Source: Lentisphaera marina
GTDB lineage: Bacteria > Verrucomicrobiota > Lentisphaeria > Lentisphaerales > Lentisphaeraceae
DNA length: 64,000 nt
Assembly (NCBI RefSeq): GCF_028745505.1
Contig: NZ_JAQZZL010000001.1
Span: forward strand, 620,001-684,000
Reading direction: 5' to 3'
Shown here: piece after piece, positions 43,364 through 52,545 of the stretch
Position numbering within the stretch: position 1 is the stretch's first letter
Layout: each line of letters starts with the position of its first letter
Notes under the pieces: generated by a model
Databases searched by the model: none
The model's input: the letters and a program-made list of their open reading frames with translations, nothing else
What the model was told of the DNA's origin: nothing
Translations under genes and position numbers: made by a program

Positions 43364-44440
43364 ATGACTTACCCCGAGCTTCCAGCTGCAACTTTAGCTG
43401 AGTCCCATAAAAACCTTGCTCAGGAGCGTAAGATTAGTAATTTATTACTGCTCTTTCTAGACTTTTATATTTCAGAAGAAGACTTTTGCGAACTAAGCAA
43501 AAATAATTTTGAACATAGCAATTTAGTGGAGACCATTAATGACTTAAATCATTATGGATACCAAGTCCAAATGCCGAAGACTGCCGATGAATACAGATCG
43601 GTAATTTATCCGGCACTCATGGATGCTCACGCCAAGGCAGGATATTATGGTGTACAAATCCCCGCAGGGGGAATACCCTTCGATGAAAACGGAAATCTGA
43701 CTGATAAAGCCGTGAGGCTGATTCAAGAGCAAGTCAAAATCATTAAAGAGGCAGGCTTAAATATTTCTACAGTGGGTGGCTCTTGGGATAGCGATTGGAC
43801 GCAATGCATAAAGCCTCAAGCTCAGGCGGCTAAAATCATGGATTCAGACTTTCTCTTCGGACCTTTCTCAACACCCTTTTTACTCTTTCCAGAAGGAGTC
43901 TATGGTCAGGCTGCAGCAAAATGGATAAAAAATCAGCACGAGAACTTTAGGCAAAAATTCAGAGAAGAAATCGGTCCTTATTTGCAGTCTTTGGGAGTGC
44001 GCTTGTGTGAAGAACCCTTACAACGCTTTGAACGCATGCCAGCACATTTACGTGAATGTAGTGAACTCGCTTTAAAGGAAGGTATGGATGGATTCAGTGT
44101 GATGATTGATACCTGTCATGAATTTGCCGATGGTGCAGGGCCGGAAGCGTACAGAACTTATGTGAAGCAATTGATAGATGCTGGAAAATTGAATGGGGCG
44201 CACATTTCCGCTCTTCATCGAGGTAAGATTTATGAATCCTGGTTTAACGAGCAGTTTTTCAAAGACTTCTTCAAGCCCTTGTTTGAACAGGGCTTTACTG
44301 GTGAAATTGCCATCGAGACTTTTGATGCGACTCAGCCCGTTGTGGAAGTCGCAAAAATTAACCGAGAGAAATTTAAGCACCCCGTTGGCGTTATGATCAA
44401 TCAACTGCACTACGCCTGTGAGATGATCAAGGATTTATAA
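43364..44440 (+). CDS. Sugar phosphate isomerase/epimerase-like TIM-barrel protein
   Basis: 358 residues, cytoplasmic. The region from about 80 onward matches the xylose-isomerase-like/AP-endonuclease-2 superfamily, with probable metal ligands in CEEPLQRF (Glu), VMIDTCHEFAD (Asp, His), GAHISALHRG (His) and IAIETFD (Glu). Such enzymes isomerise or epimerise sugars, inositols or keto-sugars; the exact reaction is not decidable. GGAG lies six bases before the ATG and a TATAAT-like box is at about 43343, very near the start. The preceding gap (43072-43363) is AT-rich with nothing else I can support. It is followed by hairpins and a terminator. Confidence 0.75.
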   Translation: MTYPELPAATLAESHKNLAQERKISNLLLLFLDFYISEEDFCELSKNNFEHSNLVETINDLNHYGYQVQMPKTADEYRSVIYPALMDAHAKAGYYGVQIPAGGIPFDENGNLTDKAVRLIQEQVKIIKEAGLNISTVGGSWDSDWTQCIKPQAQAAKIMDSDFLFGPFSTPFLLFPEGVYGQAAAKWIKNQHENFRQKFREEIGPYLQSLGVRLCEEPLQRFERMPAHLRECSELALKEGMDGFSVMIDTCHEFADGAGPEAYRTYVKQLIDAGKLNGAHISALHRGKIYESWFNEQFFKDFFKPLFEQGFTGEIAIETFDATQPVVEVAKINREKFKHPVGVMINQLHYACEMIKDL

Positions 44441-44442
44441 AA

Positions 44443-44515
44443 GCTTAGAACCCCTTAATTAAGGGAAGTTAAGCTTCCTTAGTCGCCTAGTTCAGGGTTA
44501 GAAACACCTTGCTAT
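44443..44515. repeat. Short hairpin cluster (copy E, degenerate)
   Basis: CCCTTA/TAAGGG and GGAAG/CTTCC hairpins packed back to back just after the isomerase stop. It resembles the hairpin arrays at 6418 and 55490 in style, with less sequence in common. Confidence 0.35.
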
Positions 44516-44517
44516 GA

Positions 44518-44545
44518 GAATTCGAGAGGAAGCGAATTCCTTTTT
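44518..44545 (+). terminator. Rho-independent terminator after the isomerase gene
   Basis: GAATTCG/CGAATTC stem with an eight-base loop followed by CTTTTT. Confidence 0.65.
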
Positions 44546-44558
44546 CAGAAAAAATGGG

Positions 44559-44589
44559 TGTAACAAAAATGGAATGACTTTGTATCTTA
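44559..44589 (+). promoter_or_regulatory. Candidate ECF-type promoter, TGTAACA-N16-GTATCTTA (sulfatase)
   Basis: TGTAACA at 44559-44565, 16-base spacer ending CTTT, GTATCTTA from 44582, about 32 bases before the sulfatase start. Confidence 0.5.
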
Positions 44590-44614
44590 TTCTAAACAAG
44601 AATAAGGAAATTTT

Positions 44615-46036
44615 TTGAATCATTTTTTTAGGCTTTTATTTGCTCTCATCCTAATGAGTTTAGATCTTTTTGCGGCGGGAAAAACAAATGTTATTATCTT
44701 TTTGGCAGATGATATGGGCTATGGCGACTGCGGAGCATTTAATCCCCAATCTCAGATTAAAACCCCTCATATTAATCGGCTTGCGAAAGAGGGTATGAGC
44801 TTTGTTGATGCGCATTCGGCTTCTGTGACTTGTACGCCATCACGTTATGGCTTGCTTACGGGAATTAATCCCATGCGAACGGGGGTGTTTAATACCTTAC
44901 TGAAGACAGGACGTCCGATTATTGATGTCGATGAAATGACAATCGCAGATTTATTTAAATCTGAGGATTACCAGACTTGGATGGTGGGCAAGTGGCATTT
45001 GGGTTTTCAAGTTAAAAGCAAGGCACGTGATCTCACACAGGCTTTACAGGGCGGGCCCTTGGATCGTGGTTTTGATTATTTTTATGGCCTAGCATCATCT
45101 GCGAGTTCATCACCACTTTATTTTATTAGGGGAAAACGAGTTGAGAAGCTTCCGACTCTTCATGTGGAAACCGACAAATTTCTTGCATCGGGTAAAAAAT
45201 TGACAGTAAAAAATCAGCTTCCACAAGGGCTGAAATTAGAGAATATTAGTCCCAAACTCTGTGCAGATGCGGTGGGCTTGATTGAACAATATGCGAAGTC
45301 CGCAAGAGAAAAGCCCTTTTTCCTCTATTATGCTTCAATAGCTCCCCATCAACCTTGGGTGCCAAGTGATAAATTTAAAGATAAGAGTGGATTAGGTATT
45401 TATGCGGACTTCGTCATGCAAATTGATGATGAATTGGGGCAAATCAATCAAGCACTTAAAAATGCCGATTTAGATGATAATACCTTATTAATTTTCACGA
45501 GTGATAATGGCACGGGACCAGGTGCGCACCATCTGATGGCAGAGAAGGGGCATTATTCTTCAGGGGAACTACGAGGTTTGAAAGCTAGTTCCTATGAAGG
45601 AGGGCATCGTGTTCCTTTTATTGCTAAATGGCCGGGAAAGATTGAGGCTGATTCAAAAAATCAGTCAATCATTAATGGCACGGACTGTTTTGCGACTTTC
45701 GCAGAATTATTGGGAGTTGACCTCAAAGCAAAACACTCTCAAGTCACTCCTGATAGCTTTAGTTTTTACAAAGGCTTACTAGATAAAGCTTACGAGTACA
45801 AAGGTCTTCCCATGGTGGTGCGTAATAGCATTCGCATGGGGGATTGGAAGCTCATTTCTACTCGTGGCAAAAAGCCATTTGATTCACTACAAATGAACGA
45901 TTTTGAGCTCTACAATCTCTCCTCAGACCTCGCCGAAAGAGACGATTTAAAATCATCTCACCCCGAGCGAGTTCAAGAAATGCATAAAAGCTTAAAAAGC
46001 TTTATGGATCAAAGAGAGTTGAAAGCGAGCAAATAA
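44615..46036 (+). CDS. Secreted Cys-type sulfatase, arylsulfatase-like
   Basis: 473 residues beginning with TTG; AAGGA lies upstream at proper spacing and no ATG lies before the signal peptide (NHFFRLLFALILMSLDLFA). VIIFLADDMGYGDCGAF supplies metal ligands and CTPSR (Cys73) followed by YGLLTGINP is the canonical formylglycine signature. WMVGKWHLGF and IIFTSDNGTGPG-like blocks (LLIFTSDNGTGPG) complete the active site. Likely removes sulfate from a polysaccharide in the periplasm. It is convergent with the GH29 gene at 46046 (nine bases apart) and has a TGTAACA-type promoter, as do fucosidase and sigma genes here. Confidence 0.93.
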   Translation: MNHFFRLLFALILMSLDLFAAGKTNVIIFLADDMGYGDCGAFNPQSQIKTPHINRLAKEGMSFVDAHSASVTCTPSRYGLLTGINPMRTGVFNTLLKTGRPIIDVDEMTIADLFKSEDYQTWMVGKWHLGFQVKSKARDLTQALQGGPLDRGFDYFYGLASSASSSPLYFIRGKRVEKLPTLHVETDKFLASGKKLTVKNQLPQGLKLENISPKLCADAVGLIEQYAKSAREKPFFLYYASIAPHQPWVPSDKFKDKSGLGIYADFVMQIDDELGQINQALKNADLDDNTLLIFTSDNGTGPGAHHLMAEKGHYSSGELRGLKASSYEGGHRVPFIAKWPGKIEADSKNQSIINGTDCFATFAELLGVDLKAKHSQVTPDSFSFYKGLLDKAYEYKGLPMVVRNSIRMGDWKLISTRGKKPFDSLQMNDFELYNLSSDLAERDDLKSSHPERVQEMHKSLKSFMDQRELKASK

Positions 46037-46045
46037 AAATTTCTG

Positions 46046-47914
46046 TTATTTAACAGGAGGGCCAAAAGCATTGATCATGTTAATGGATATGGAGCGGTCA
46101 GCTTTTAGGTATTTAATGCGTAAAGCATCACAGAGGTAGGCTTTATCCAAAACGATACCATGTTCAACACCAATGGCTTCTTCTTGATGGACTTTTATCC
46201 ATTGACCATTGACGCATAATTCAACGGCAAAAGCGGTATCGGGACCTGGGTTTTTCCCATAGGAACCCTTGGCAATTTCGATTTGTCCAATATTGGCAGC
46301 TTTCAGAAATTCTAATTCAATCCAAGGTGATTTATCATTGATGGCGGGCTGCCAAGCACTGCGAACGAGGGTGCCTTCCGAGAAAGTTTTGGGATCACCT
46401 GCAACGACATTGGCCGCTGCCATTTTGCTCGAGCGTTCACTCGAGGCACTGACCTTAGCACCCATAGTGTAAGAATGTTTTTCTGCAGTAAACACAACGG
46501 GAACTTCTGATGCTTGACGATCGAGTTCCAGAGCAATAATTGTATCATAATCGTGTTGGTCTTCCTTGGCGATTTTCACTTTAAGAACACCTGATTTCTG
46601 CTCTACTTCAACATTCCCACCTGTGAGTGCTCGTGCTGAAACAATTTGGGCATCAAGAGCCGGTAGGCTTAAAGTATCGCCCGTAAGTGTACCGAGAATA
46701 TGCAGATAGACAGTCTTATCTTTACGTGTTGCGGTACCCCAAGGGCCCGGAGCATAGGGACCACCGCGAGTGCCAAAAATACTTTCGCCATATTTTTTAT
46801 TCCATGCGCCAATTTCCCGATAACGTTCAGCGTGGTTTTTAACGATGCGACCATCGGCTTGTGGGCCCGTATTAAGTAGTAAGTTACCGCCACTACCATT
46901 ACAACGAACGAGGAGTGTAATACAGTCGGCGATGGGCATAGCTATGCTATCGCCAGCCCAGCCCCAAGCTCCGCCAATAACCGTGCAAGTCTCCCAGGCG
47001 CGATTGATTTGGAAGCGTCCCACTTCTCGTTCTGCGGTATCATAATCACCCATGCGCCAATTTCTTGGAGCAAAGCGCGGGTTAGAAAGAATATTGGGTT
47101 GAATTTCGCGAGCCATTTTTAGAAGTTCAGCAGAATTCCAGTTATTAGGATTTTGTCCCAAGCCATCCCACCAGAGGGTATAAATGTCGCCGTAATTAGT
47201 CAAGATTTCTTTAACTTGTCCATGAGTAAAATCATTGATAAAAGAGTCGTATTTTTCCTGATCTTTGCCAAATTCGCCATATCCCGGATGATACCAATCA
47301 GGCTGAGAGTAGTACCAGCCAAGTTTCATGTCGTATTTTTTACAGGCATCCGCTAGCTCTTTCATGACATCGCGTTTGAAGGGAGTATTCATGATCTTGT
47401 GCTCAGAGAGTTTGGTATCCCACATTGCGAAGCCCGCATGGTGCTTTGCAGTAAAAACGATATAGCGAGCACCTGCGTCTTTGAAAAGCTTAACCCATTC
47501 TTCGGCATCGAAATTTGTGGGATTAAAAGTTTCGCGAGCACCATCGTATTCAGCTGCGGGGACACCTTTCTTTTGTTGATGTTCAGGACGTCGTGTTTTT
47601 TCTCGACGTCCCCAGCTCATGGGTACTGGTAATTGCGAGGAGTGATCCCAATGGATGAATACGCCGAAGGCATCATCTTGGAATTGCTCAACAAGTTCTT
47701 GTGGTGCCAGTAGGCTCGCTTGGAGTTCTGGCTTTAAACTCGCTGTGTATTCTAAGGTATCTTTAGGAGCAAGATAGGGTGTGACAATACCGTCGTCATG
47801 CATCTGCTCATTATGGCTTTTATGGACTTTTTTCTTAGCGTCTTTGGCCTCAACTTGTGTCGTCGAGCTGAGTAATAGGCTAGTTAAAATTAAAGAAGAG
47901 ATGAATTTATTCAT
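46046..47914 (-). CDS. Secreted GH29 alpha-L-fucosidase with C-terminal discoidin-like domain
   Basis: 622 residues. Signal peptide ending VEAK, GH29 barrel with FGVFIHWDHSS, YIVFTAKHHAGFAMW and probable nucleophile Asp250 in LWWDG. The C-terminal region (about 490-622; ASSERSSKMAAANVVAGDP, IEIAKGSYG-like strands) resembles an F5/8 type C (discoidin) carbohydrate-binding domain. It differs clearly from the GH29 enzymes at 8570 and 48129 (WDHSSQLPVP for WGLYS), so it may target another linkage. Convergent with the sulfatase; divergent from the GH29 gene at 48129 across 214 bases. Confidence 0.9.
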   Translation of the reverse strand: MNKFISSLILTSLLLSSTTQVEAKDAKKKVHKSHNEQMHDDGIVTPYLAPKDTLEYTASLKPELQASLLAPQELVEQFQDDAFGVFIHWDHSSQLPVPMSWGRREKTRRPEHQQKKGVPAAEYDGARETFNPTNFDAEEWVKLFKDAGARYIVFTAKHHAGFAMWDTKLSEHKIMNTPFKRDVMKELADACKKYDMKLGWYYSQPDWYHPGYGEFGKDQEKYDSFINDFTHGQVKEILTNYGDIYTLWWDGLGQNPNNWNSAELLKMAREIQPNILSNPRFAPRNWRMGDYDTAEREVGRFQINRAWETCTVIGGAWGWAGDSIAMPIADCITLLVRCNGSGGNLLLNTGPQADGRIVKNHAERYREIGAWNKKYGESIFGTRGGPYAPGPWGTATRKDKTVYLHILGTLTGDTLSLPALDAQIVSARALTGGNVEVEQKSGVLKVKIAKEDQHDYDTIIALELDRQASEVPVVFTAEKHSYTMGAKVSASSERSSKMAAANVVAGDPKTFSEGTLVRSAWQPAINDKSPWIELEFLKAANIGQIEIAKGSYGKNPGPDTAFAVELCVNGQWIKVHQEEAIGVEHGIVLDKAYLCDALRIKYLKADRSISINMINAFGPPVK

Positions 47915-48044
47915 GGGCTAATAATTTCCGTATAGTTGTTGTTTCTCTAACAATTACCGAGTGGGATTCATTTTTGACAGCATTGATCAATAAGTTGATA
48001 AAAAGTCTTTGTGTGAGCGGAATTTTAAGTTTAAATCACAAATC

Positions 48045-48075
48045 TGTAACAGCGGAATTTTTATTTCGCTTTCCT
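48045..48075 (+). promoter_or_regulatory. Weak TGTAACA-type element upstream of GH29
   Basis: TGTAACA at 48045-48051 is exact, but at N16 the downstream sequence is GCTTTCC rather than GTx. It is listed as a weaker member of the motif set. Confidence 0.25.
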
Positions 48076-48128
48076 TGAAAGACAAAGCTCATAATCAATT
48101 AAGTCACAAGTAAAGGAATGTATTACAG

Positions 48129-49637
48129 ATGAAAAAATCGATCAAGAAAAACTGTTTGTTAATGGGACTCAAAACTAGCCTGATGATGAGTACTTTAATG
48201 AGTACAAATACTTCAGCAAGTGGAGTCAATGGCTCGGGTATCCCAGGTTCAGAGGAGATGTTAGAGCTCGAGGCAAAATGGAAACCCCTAAATCATTCGG
48301 CAGCCAAGCAACGCGGACGGGAGCGCTTTAATGACAATAAATACGGCATGTTTATTCATTGGGGGCTCTATTCACAGTGTGGTGGAGTATGGAAAGGCGA
48401 AAAGATGGAAGAGGGACCTGGAACAGGACCGCGAGTAGCTGAATGGATTATGCGTCGCAAGGAAATTCCCCGTGAGGAATACGCTAAGCTCGCCAAGACT
48501 TTCAACCCGGTAAACTTCGATGCGGACGAATGGGTCGCCATTGCTAAAGCGGCAGGTATGAAATACATGGTGATCACCTCAAAACACCATGATGGTTTTG
48601 CTTTATTTGACTCGAAAGTGAGTGATTTTAATGTGGTCAAAGCAACCCCTTTTAAACGAGATATCATCCGTGAACTCGAAGAAGCCTGTCGCAAGGGAGG
48701 ACTTGCTTTTGGAGTGTATTATTCTCATGCTTTGGATTGGCGCGATGGTGGAGATTCGGGTATGAAAGATTATGCCTACCACGAGAAGCCTCAAAAAAAG
48801 TTATTCGTCAATCACTTTGACCCCTCGCCCGTTAAATTTGATGATTATATTGCGAACAAATCCTTGCCACAAGTTAGAGAATTGGTCAATAATTATGACC
48901 TCAAAGAAATATGGCTCGATACGCCAATTTATATTCCCCCATCTTATAGTTTTGAATTTTATAAAACCATCTATGCAGCAAATCCAGAAACCTTGGTGTC
49001 TCAAAGAATCGGCAATGGATTCGGGGATATCGGAACTCCAGGAGATAACGTTATTCCTGATGAAGCAAGTGAAAATACCTGGGAAGGTATTGCGACAACG
49101 AACAATTCATGGGGCTACAAATCCTATGATAAGGATTGGAAATCACCTAAAGAAACCCTGTATTGGTTAGTGGAAAACGTTAGTAAGGGCGGCAATTTTT
49201 TACTTAATGTTGGTCCTGATGGGAGTGGGACAATTCCCGCTAAATCAGTGGAAAACTTAAAGGCGGTAGGGCAGTGGTTGAAAATTAATGGCGAGGCAAT
49301 TTATGGCACCAAGCCTTGGATAAAAAATCACGAAGGACCAAGTGACCTAAAAATGAAAGGCACCCATCATCGTAGTAAAGAAAAATTTGATTTTGTCTTT
49401 TCAGAAAATGACTTCTGGTTTACCAAAAAAGACGAAAAAGTGTATGTCATTGCCATGACTAAACCTCAAAATAATGTGGCGTTTATAAAATCACTCGAAG
49501 CAATAGATATCAAAGCCATTCGCCTCTTGGGACAGGATGATGAAGTGAAGTGGACGCAGAAAAATGGTGCTCTAGAAGTCAGACTACCCAAGTTCAAAAC
49601 AGCAGGAATTGGTTACGCTTTAGAAATCAGTTTATAA
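48129..49637 (+). CDS. Secreted alpha-L-fucosidase, GH29
   Basis: 502 residues. N-terminal basic-hydrophobic signal (MKKSIKKNCLLMGLKTSLMM then SASG). GH29 motifs: KYGMFIHWGLYSQCGG, YMVITSKHHDGFALF, and nucleophile Asp264 in IWLDTPIY. LLNVGPDGSGTIPAKSV is the conserved end of the barrel, followed by a C-terminal beta-sandwich. Closest in the window to the enzyme at 8570, but without its extra C-terminal domain. AAAGGA lies about 12 bases before the ATG. Substrate is probably a fucose-rich, perhaps sulfated, polysaccharide given the sulfatases nearby. Confidence 0.93.
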   Translation: MKKSIKKNCLLMGLKTSLMMSTLMSTNTSASGVNGSGIPGSEEMLELEAKWKPLNHSAAKQRGRERFNDNKYGMFIHWGLYSQCGGVWKGEKMEEGPGTGPRVAEWIMRRKEIPREEYAKLAKTFNPVNFDADEWVAIAKAAGMKYMVITSKHHDGFALFDSKVSDFNVVKATPFKRDIIRELEEACRKGGLAFGVYYSHALDWRDGGDSGMKDYAYHEKPQKKLFVNHFDPSPVKFDDYIANKSLPQVRELVNNYDLKEIWLDTPIYIPPSYSFEFYKTIYAANPETLVSQRIGNGFGDIGTPGDNVIPDEASENTWEGIATTNNSWGYKSYDKDWKSPKETLYWLVENVSKGGNFLLNVGPDGSGTIPAKSVENLKAVGQWLKINGEAIYGTKPWIKNHEGPSDLKMKGTHHRSKEKFDFVFSENDFWFTKKDEKVYVIAMTKPQNNVAFIKSLEAIDIKAIRLLGQDDEVKWTQKNGALEVRLPKFKTAGIGYALEISL

Positions 49638-49690
49638 ACAGATCGTAAAAAATCTCACCAAAGAACCTATATTTTTAAGTCCGCAAAGTT

Positions 49691-52453
49691 TTACTTCTTA
49701 GTAAACAGTGGGCTCAAGGCAATTTCGCGAATCATATCTCGCATGCGGTATTGCTTGTCTTTGAGCTTGTTTAGTATGGCTTCTACTTCATTGCTATCTG
49801 AAAATTCGATAGTTCTTCCGAGCCCGTAGGCTAGGGTCGATTCCACTAATTCTTTGGCTAAGTCAGCTTCGTATTTGAGCAAAGATTTTTTTAAGTCCTG
49901 AACCTTAGAAAAGCTATCACCACTTGGTAGGGGCCCTGAGGGGTCGATGGTCACTTGTTCTTTACCCACAAGTTCGCTATCACGCCAACGTCCTATGGTA
50001 TCGAAATTTTCGAGGCCGAAGCCGATGACATCCATTTTTTCATGGCAACTAGCACAAGCCGCTTTTTGTTGATGAAGTTTGACCATTTCTCGATTCGTTT
50101 TAGGCTCATCAGTAGCTTCGCTCAGTTCTGGAACATTGGGAGGAGGAGGTGCCGGCTTATCGTGAAGCAATTTATCCATGATTAGGGCACCCCGAATCAC
50201 CGGAGAGGAACGCTCACCATTAGATCCAGCAATCAAAAATGCGGCCTGGCTCATGAGTCCCCCACGCGGTGAATCTGCGGGTAAGGTCACTTTTACAAAG
50301 CGATCATCCTTGGGAGTGACCCCAGGAATGCCGTAGTGGGCGGCGAGAGCCGAGTTAATGGTTACAAAATCGGAGTCAATAAAATTACGAGCAGGAAGGT
50401 TTTCTTTAATTAATGTACTGAAAAACTCGCGTATTTCGCGACTTGCGGCATGACGCACACCACAGTTGAAATGAGGCTGATCTTCGACATCAATAGTGAT
50501 GGCATTAAAGCGATCAAATTCTGCCCATTGACTAATGAAGCCATCGTGGAAAGCCTTAGCTTTTGGGCTCGAAAGTAATCGATCAAGTTGTGCGGCGCGA
50601 ATCTCAGGGTTTGCGAGTTTCGCAGCGTAGAGTTCATCATCAGGTGGTGTACTCCAAATGAAATAAGACATGCGTATCGCTAGTTCACGATTGGATAGCG
50701 CGGGAGCTTTGCTAGGTTTTGAATCGGCCTCTTGTAGGTAGAGAAAGGAAGGGGAACTTAGAATAAGTGCCAAGACTTCGCTCATGGAATCTACATAAGG
50801 ACTGCCCTCGGCGCGCAGTTCGTGGAAACGACTTTGTAAACCTTTGAGAAAAGCGGGATTAGCTTTTTTTCGTCGAAAGGCTTCATAAGCAAATTTTTCG
50901 ATTAAGTCAGCAGCATTTTCATCCTTCATATATTGACTGAGTTTAGCGGGACCATCTGCGGTCATAATCGCTTCGAAGAAGGATTTTTTCTCCGGGTAAT
51001 AGGGGCCATCGAGTTCAAGCCAATCGATCCATAGGGCATTGTAAGGGTCTAGACTTCCTTGTAGGCGCTTGAGGTGATTATTCCCCAAGTTAATGTTTCC
51101 CCAAGTACTAGGAGGCAGATTTTCGCTCACTGAAAGCATCATACCATAGCGACCCATGGATTGGCGAAGACGAACTTCTACGGTTTCCGGCTTCTCTACT
51201 GTGCCTCGTAAGCCAAGGGTAGCGCGGGTTCCATTTGAATCTTGTACAAGCGCCACACGTCGCATGGCTAGGGGATTACCGACAATTCCACCGTGAATTC
51301 GCAGTATATATTCGGCTCGAATATCGGTGTGCCGTGAGATATGTGTCTTTGGTCTGACAGGAGTGATGTAGAGCCCACTCTCCACTTTTGGGTAGGCCAT
51401 AGTGCGATCCATCCAAGCTTTCCTATGGGCCAACATGCCCTTCCAGAACTTAAACTCACCTTCGTCTGCAAACCCCATTTCTTGCCAAGTTTTCCCCTCC
51501 TCAAGCATTTTTTTCTTGGCGGCCATTTGGGCACGTTCTTTGGCGATCTTTTCCACGATTCCCTTTTCGGGTTCAACTCGTTGCGTGCTTGGGGCTGTGC
51601 GCGGTTTTATACTATGGCGAAAGGCCTCTTTCATGATTTCGCGACTAAGCTTAAGGTATTTGTCGAAATGCTGAGAGGTAAAAAACTGTTCGTCACCCAC
51701 CGTATCAAAATTTTCAATTTCGCCATCTTCAGGAATCACCTCTAGGGGGACATCGAAGCCAAATAGATGTTTAATAGTGTTGGAATACTCGCGTTGATTG
51801 AGTCGTCTCATCTTAATTTCTCCGCCGTGATCGGCGAGCCGGCGACGAGCCGTATGAAGCCCTTTAGTTAAAGAAGCCAGAGTGCTAATTAACTCTTTGT
51901 TTTGAGCTTGGCGAGCTTTCTTAGGGGGCATTTCACCACTGTTGATTTGGTCGAGTATATCCTGCCAGAGTTGAGCACTGTCATTATTAGTAATTTTCCA
52001 TTCGATTGTATCAAAGCGTAATTGTCCCTTTTGCTTTTTGGGGCCATGGCATTCTATACAGTATTTTTTTAGGAAGGGCTCTAACTGTTCACGGGGCATT
52101 TGAATGAACGCGTGGGAATCAAGGGATTTCGATGGGGACTCTGCTAGATCGACTTGTTTGTTTTTCGAGACCATAAAGTAAATAGCTCCCGCAGATAATA
52201 GCAGGATAAGAAAGGTGAGCGGAGCAGCGTAAGATTTTGATCTTTTTTTTCTAGGGCTTCTTGCTCTCGTAGAAGAAGCTGTTGAGACTCTGATTTTTGT
52301 ACCCGTTTTTTTAGTGGGAATTACTTCTGCCTCAGGATATTGATTTTCTACCGTGTACTTATGATCACAGAGTGGGCACTCCACGCGCCTGCCGACGAGA
52401 TCACCATCATATTCGAATAAACCCTGACAGCAAGGACATGAATATTTAGACAT
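49691..52453 (-). CDS. Membrane-anchored DUF1592/DUF1588/DUF1585-type cytochrome protein with N-terminal zinc ribbon
   Basis: About 920 residues. The N-terminus is a zinc ribbon (CPCC...CPLC), then a Ser/Arg-rich linker and one membrane span (LTFLILLLSAGAIYFMV) near residue 85, unlike the plain signal peptide usual in the family. Then a heme motif CIECHGPKKQKGQLRFD, DUF1587-like QREYSNTIKHLFG, DUF1592/DUF1588 blocks (AIRMSYFIWSTPPDDELY; HYGIPG) and DUF1585 with a second motif CASCHEKMDVIGFGLENFD. The catalytic function of the family is unknown. The GTG at 52465 is an alternative start; the ATG at 52453 has AGGTGA nearby. Co-directional with DUF1552, its usual partner. Confidence 0.88.
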   Translation of the reverse strand: MSKYSCPCCQGLFEYDGDLVGRRVECPLCDHKYTVENQYPEAEVIPTKKTGTKIRVSTASSTRARSPRKKRSKSYAAPLTFLILLLSAGAIYFMVSKNKQVDLAESPSKSLDSHAFIQMPREQLEPFLKKYCIECHGPKKQKGQLRFDTIEWKITNNDSAQLWQDILDQINSGEMPPKKARQAQNKELISTLASLTKGLHTARRRLADHGGEIKMRRLNQREYSNTIKHLFGFDVPLEVIPEDGEIENFDTVGDEQFFTSQHFDKYLKLSREIMKEAFRHSIKPRTAPSTQRVEPEKGIVEKIAKERAQMAAKKKMLEEGKTWQEMGFADEGEFKFWKGMLAHRKAWMDRTMAYPKVESGLYITPVRPKTHISRHTDIRAEYILRIHGGIVGNPLAMRRVALVQDSNGTRATLGLRGTVEKPETVEVRLRQSMGRYGMMLSVSENLPPSTWGNINLGNNHLKRLQGSLDPYNALWIDWLELDGPYYPEKKSFFEAIMTADGPAKLSQYMKDENAADLIEKFAYEAFRRKKANPAFLKGLQSRFHELRAEGSPYVDSMSEVLALILSSPSFLYLQEADSKPSKAPALSNRELAIRMSYFIWSTPPDDELYAAKLANPEIRAAQLDRLLSSPKAKAFHDGFISQWAEFDRFNAITIDVEDQPHFNCGVRHAASREIREFFSTLIKENLPARNFIDSDFVTINSALAAHYGIPGVTPKDDRFVKVTLPADSPRGGLMSQAAFLIAGSNGERSSPVIRGALIMDKLLHDKPAPPPPNVPELSEATDEPKTNREMVKLHQQKAACASCHEKMDVIGFGLENFDTIGRWRDSELVGKEQVTIDPSGPLPSGDSFSKVQDLKKSLLKYEADLAKELVESTLAYGLGRTIEFSDSNEVEAILNKLKDKQYRMRDMIREIALSPLFTKK

Positions 52454-52545
52454 AAGTTTTTTCACCTAAATCATTTCTTAGAAATAAGTGATTCGAGTTG
52501 CTGAACTGAGCAGTGAGTAGGTAAGTTTTCATAATTGTAGATTTT

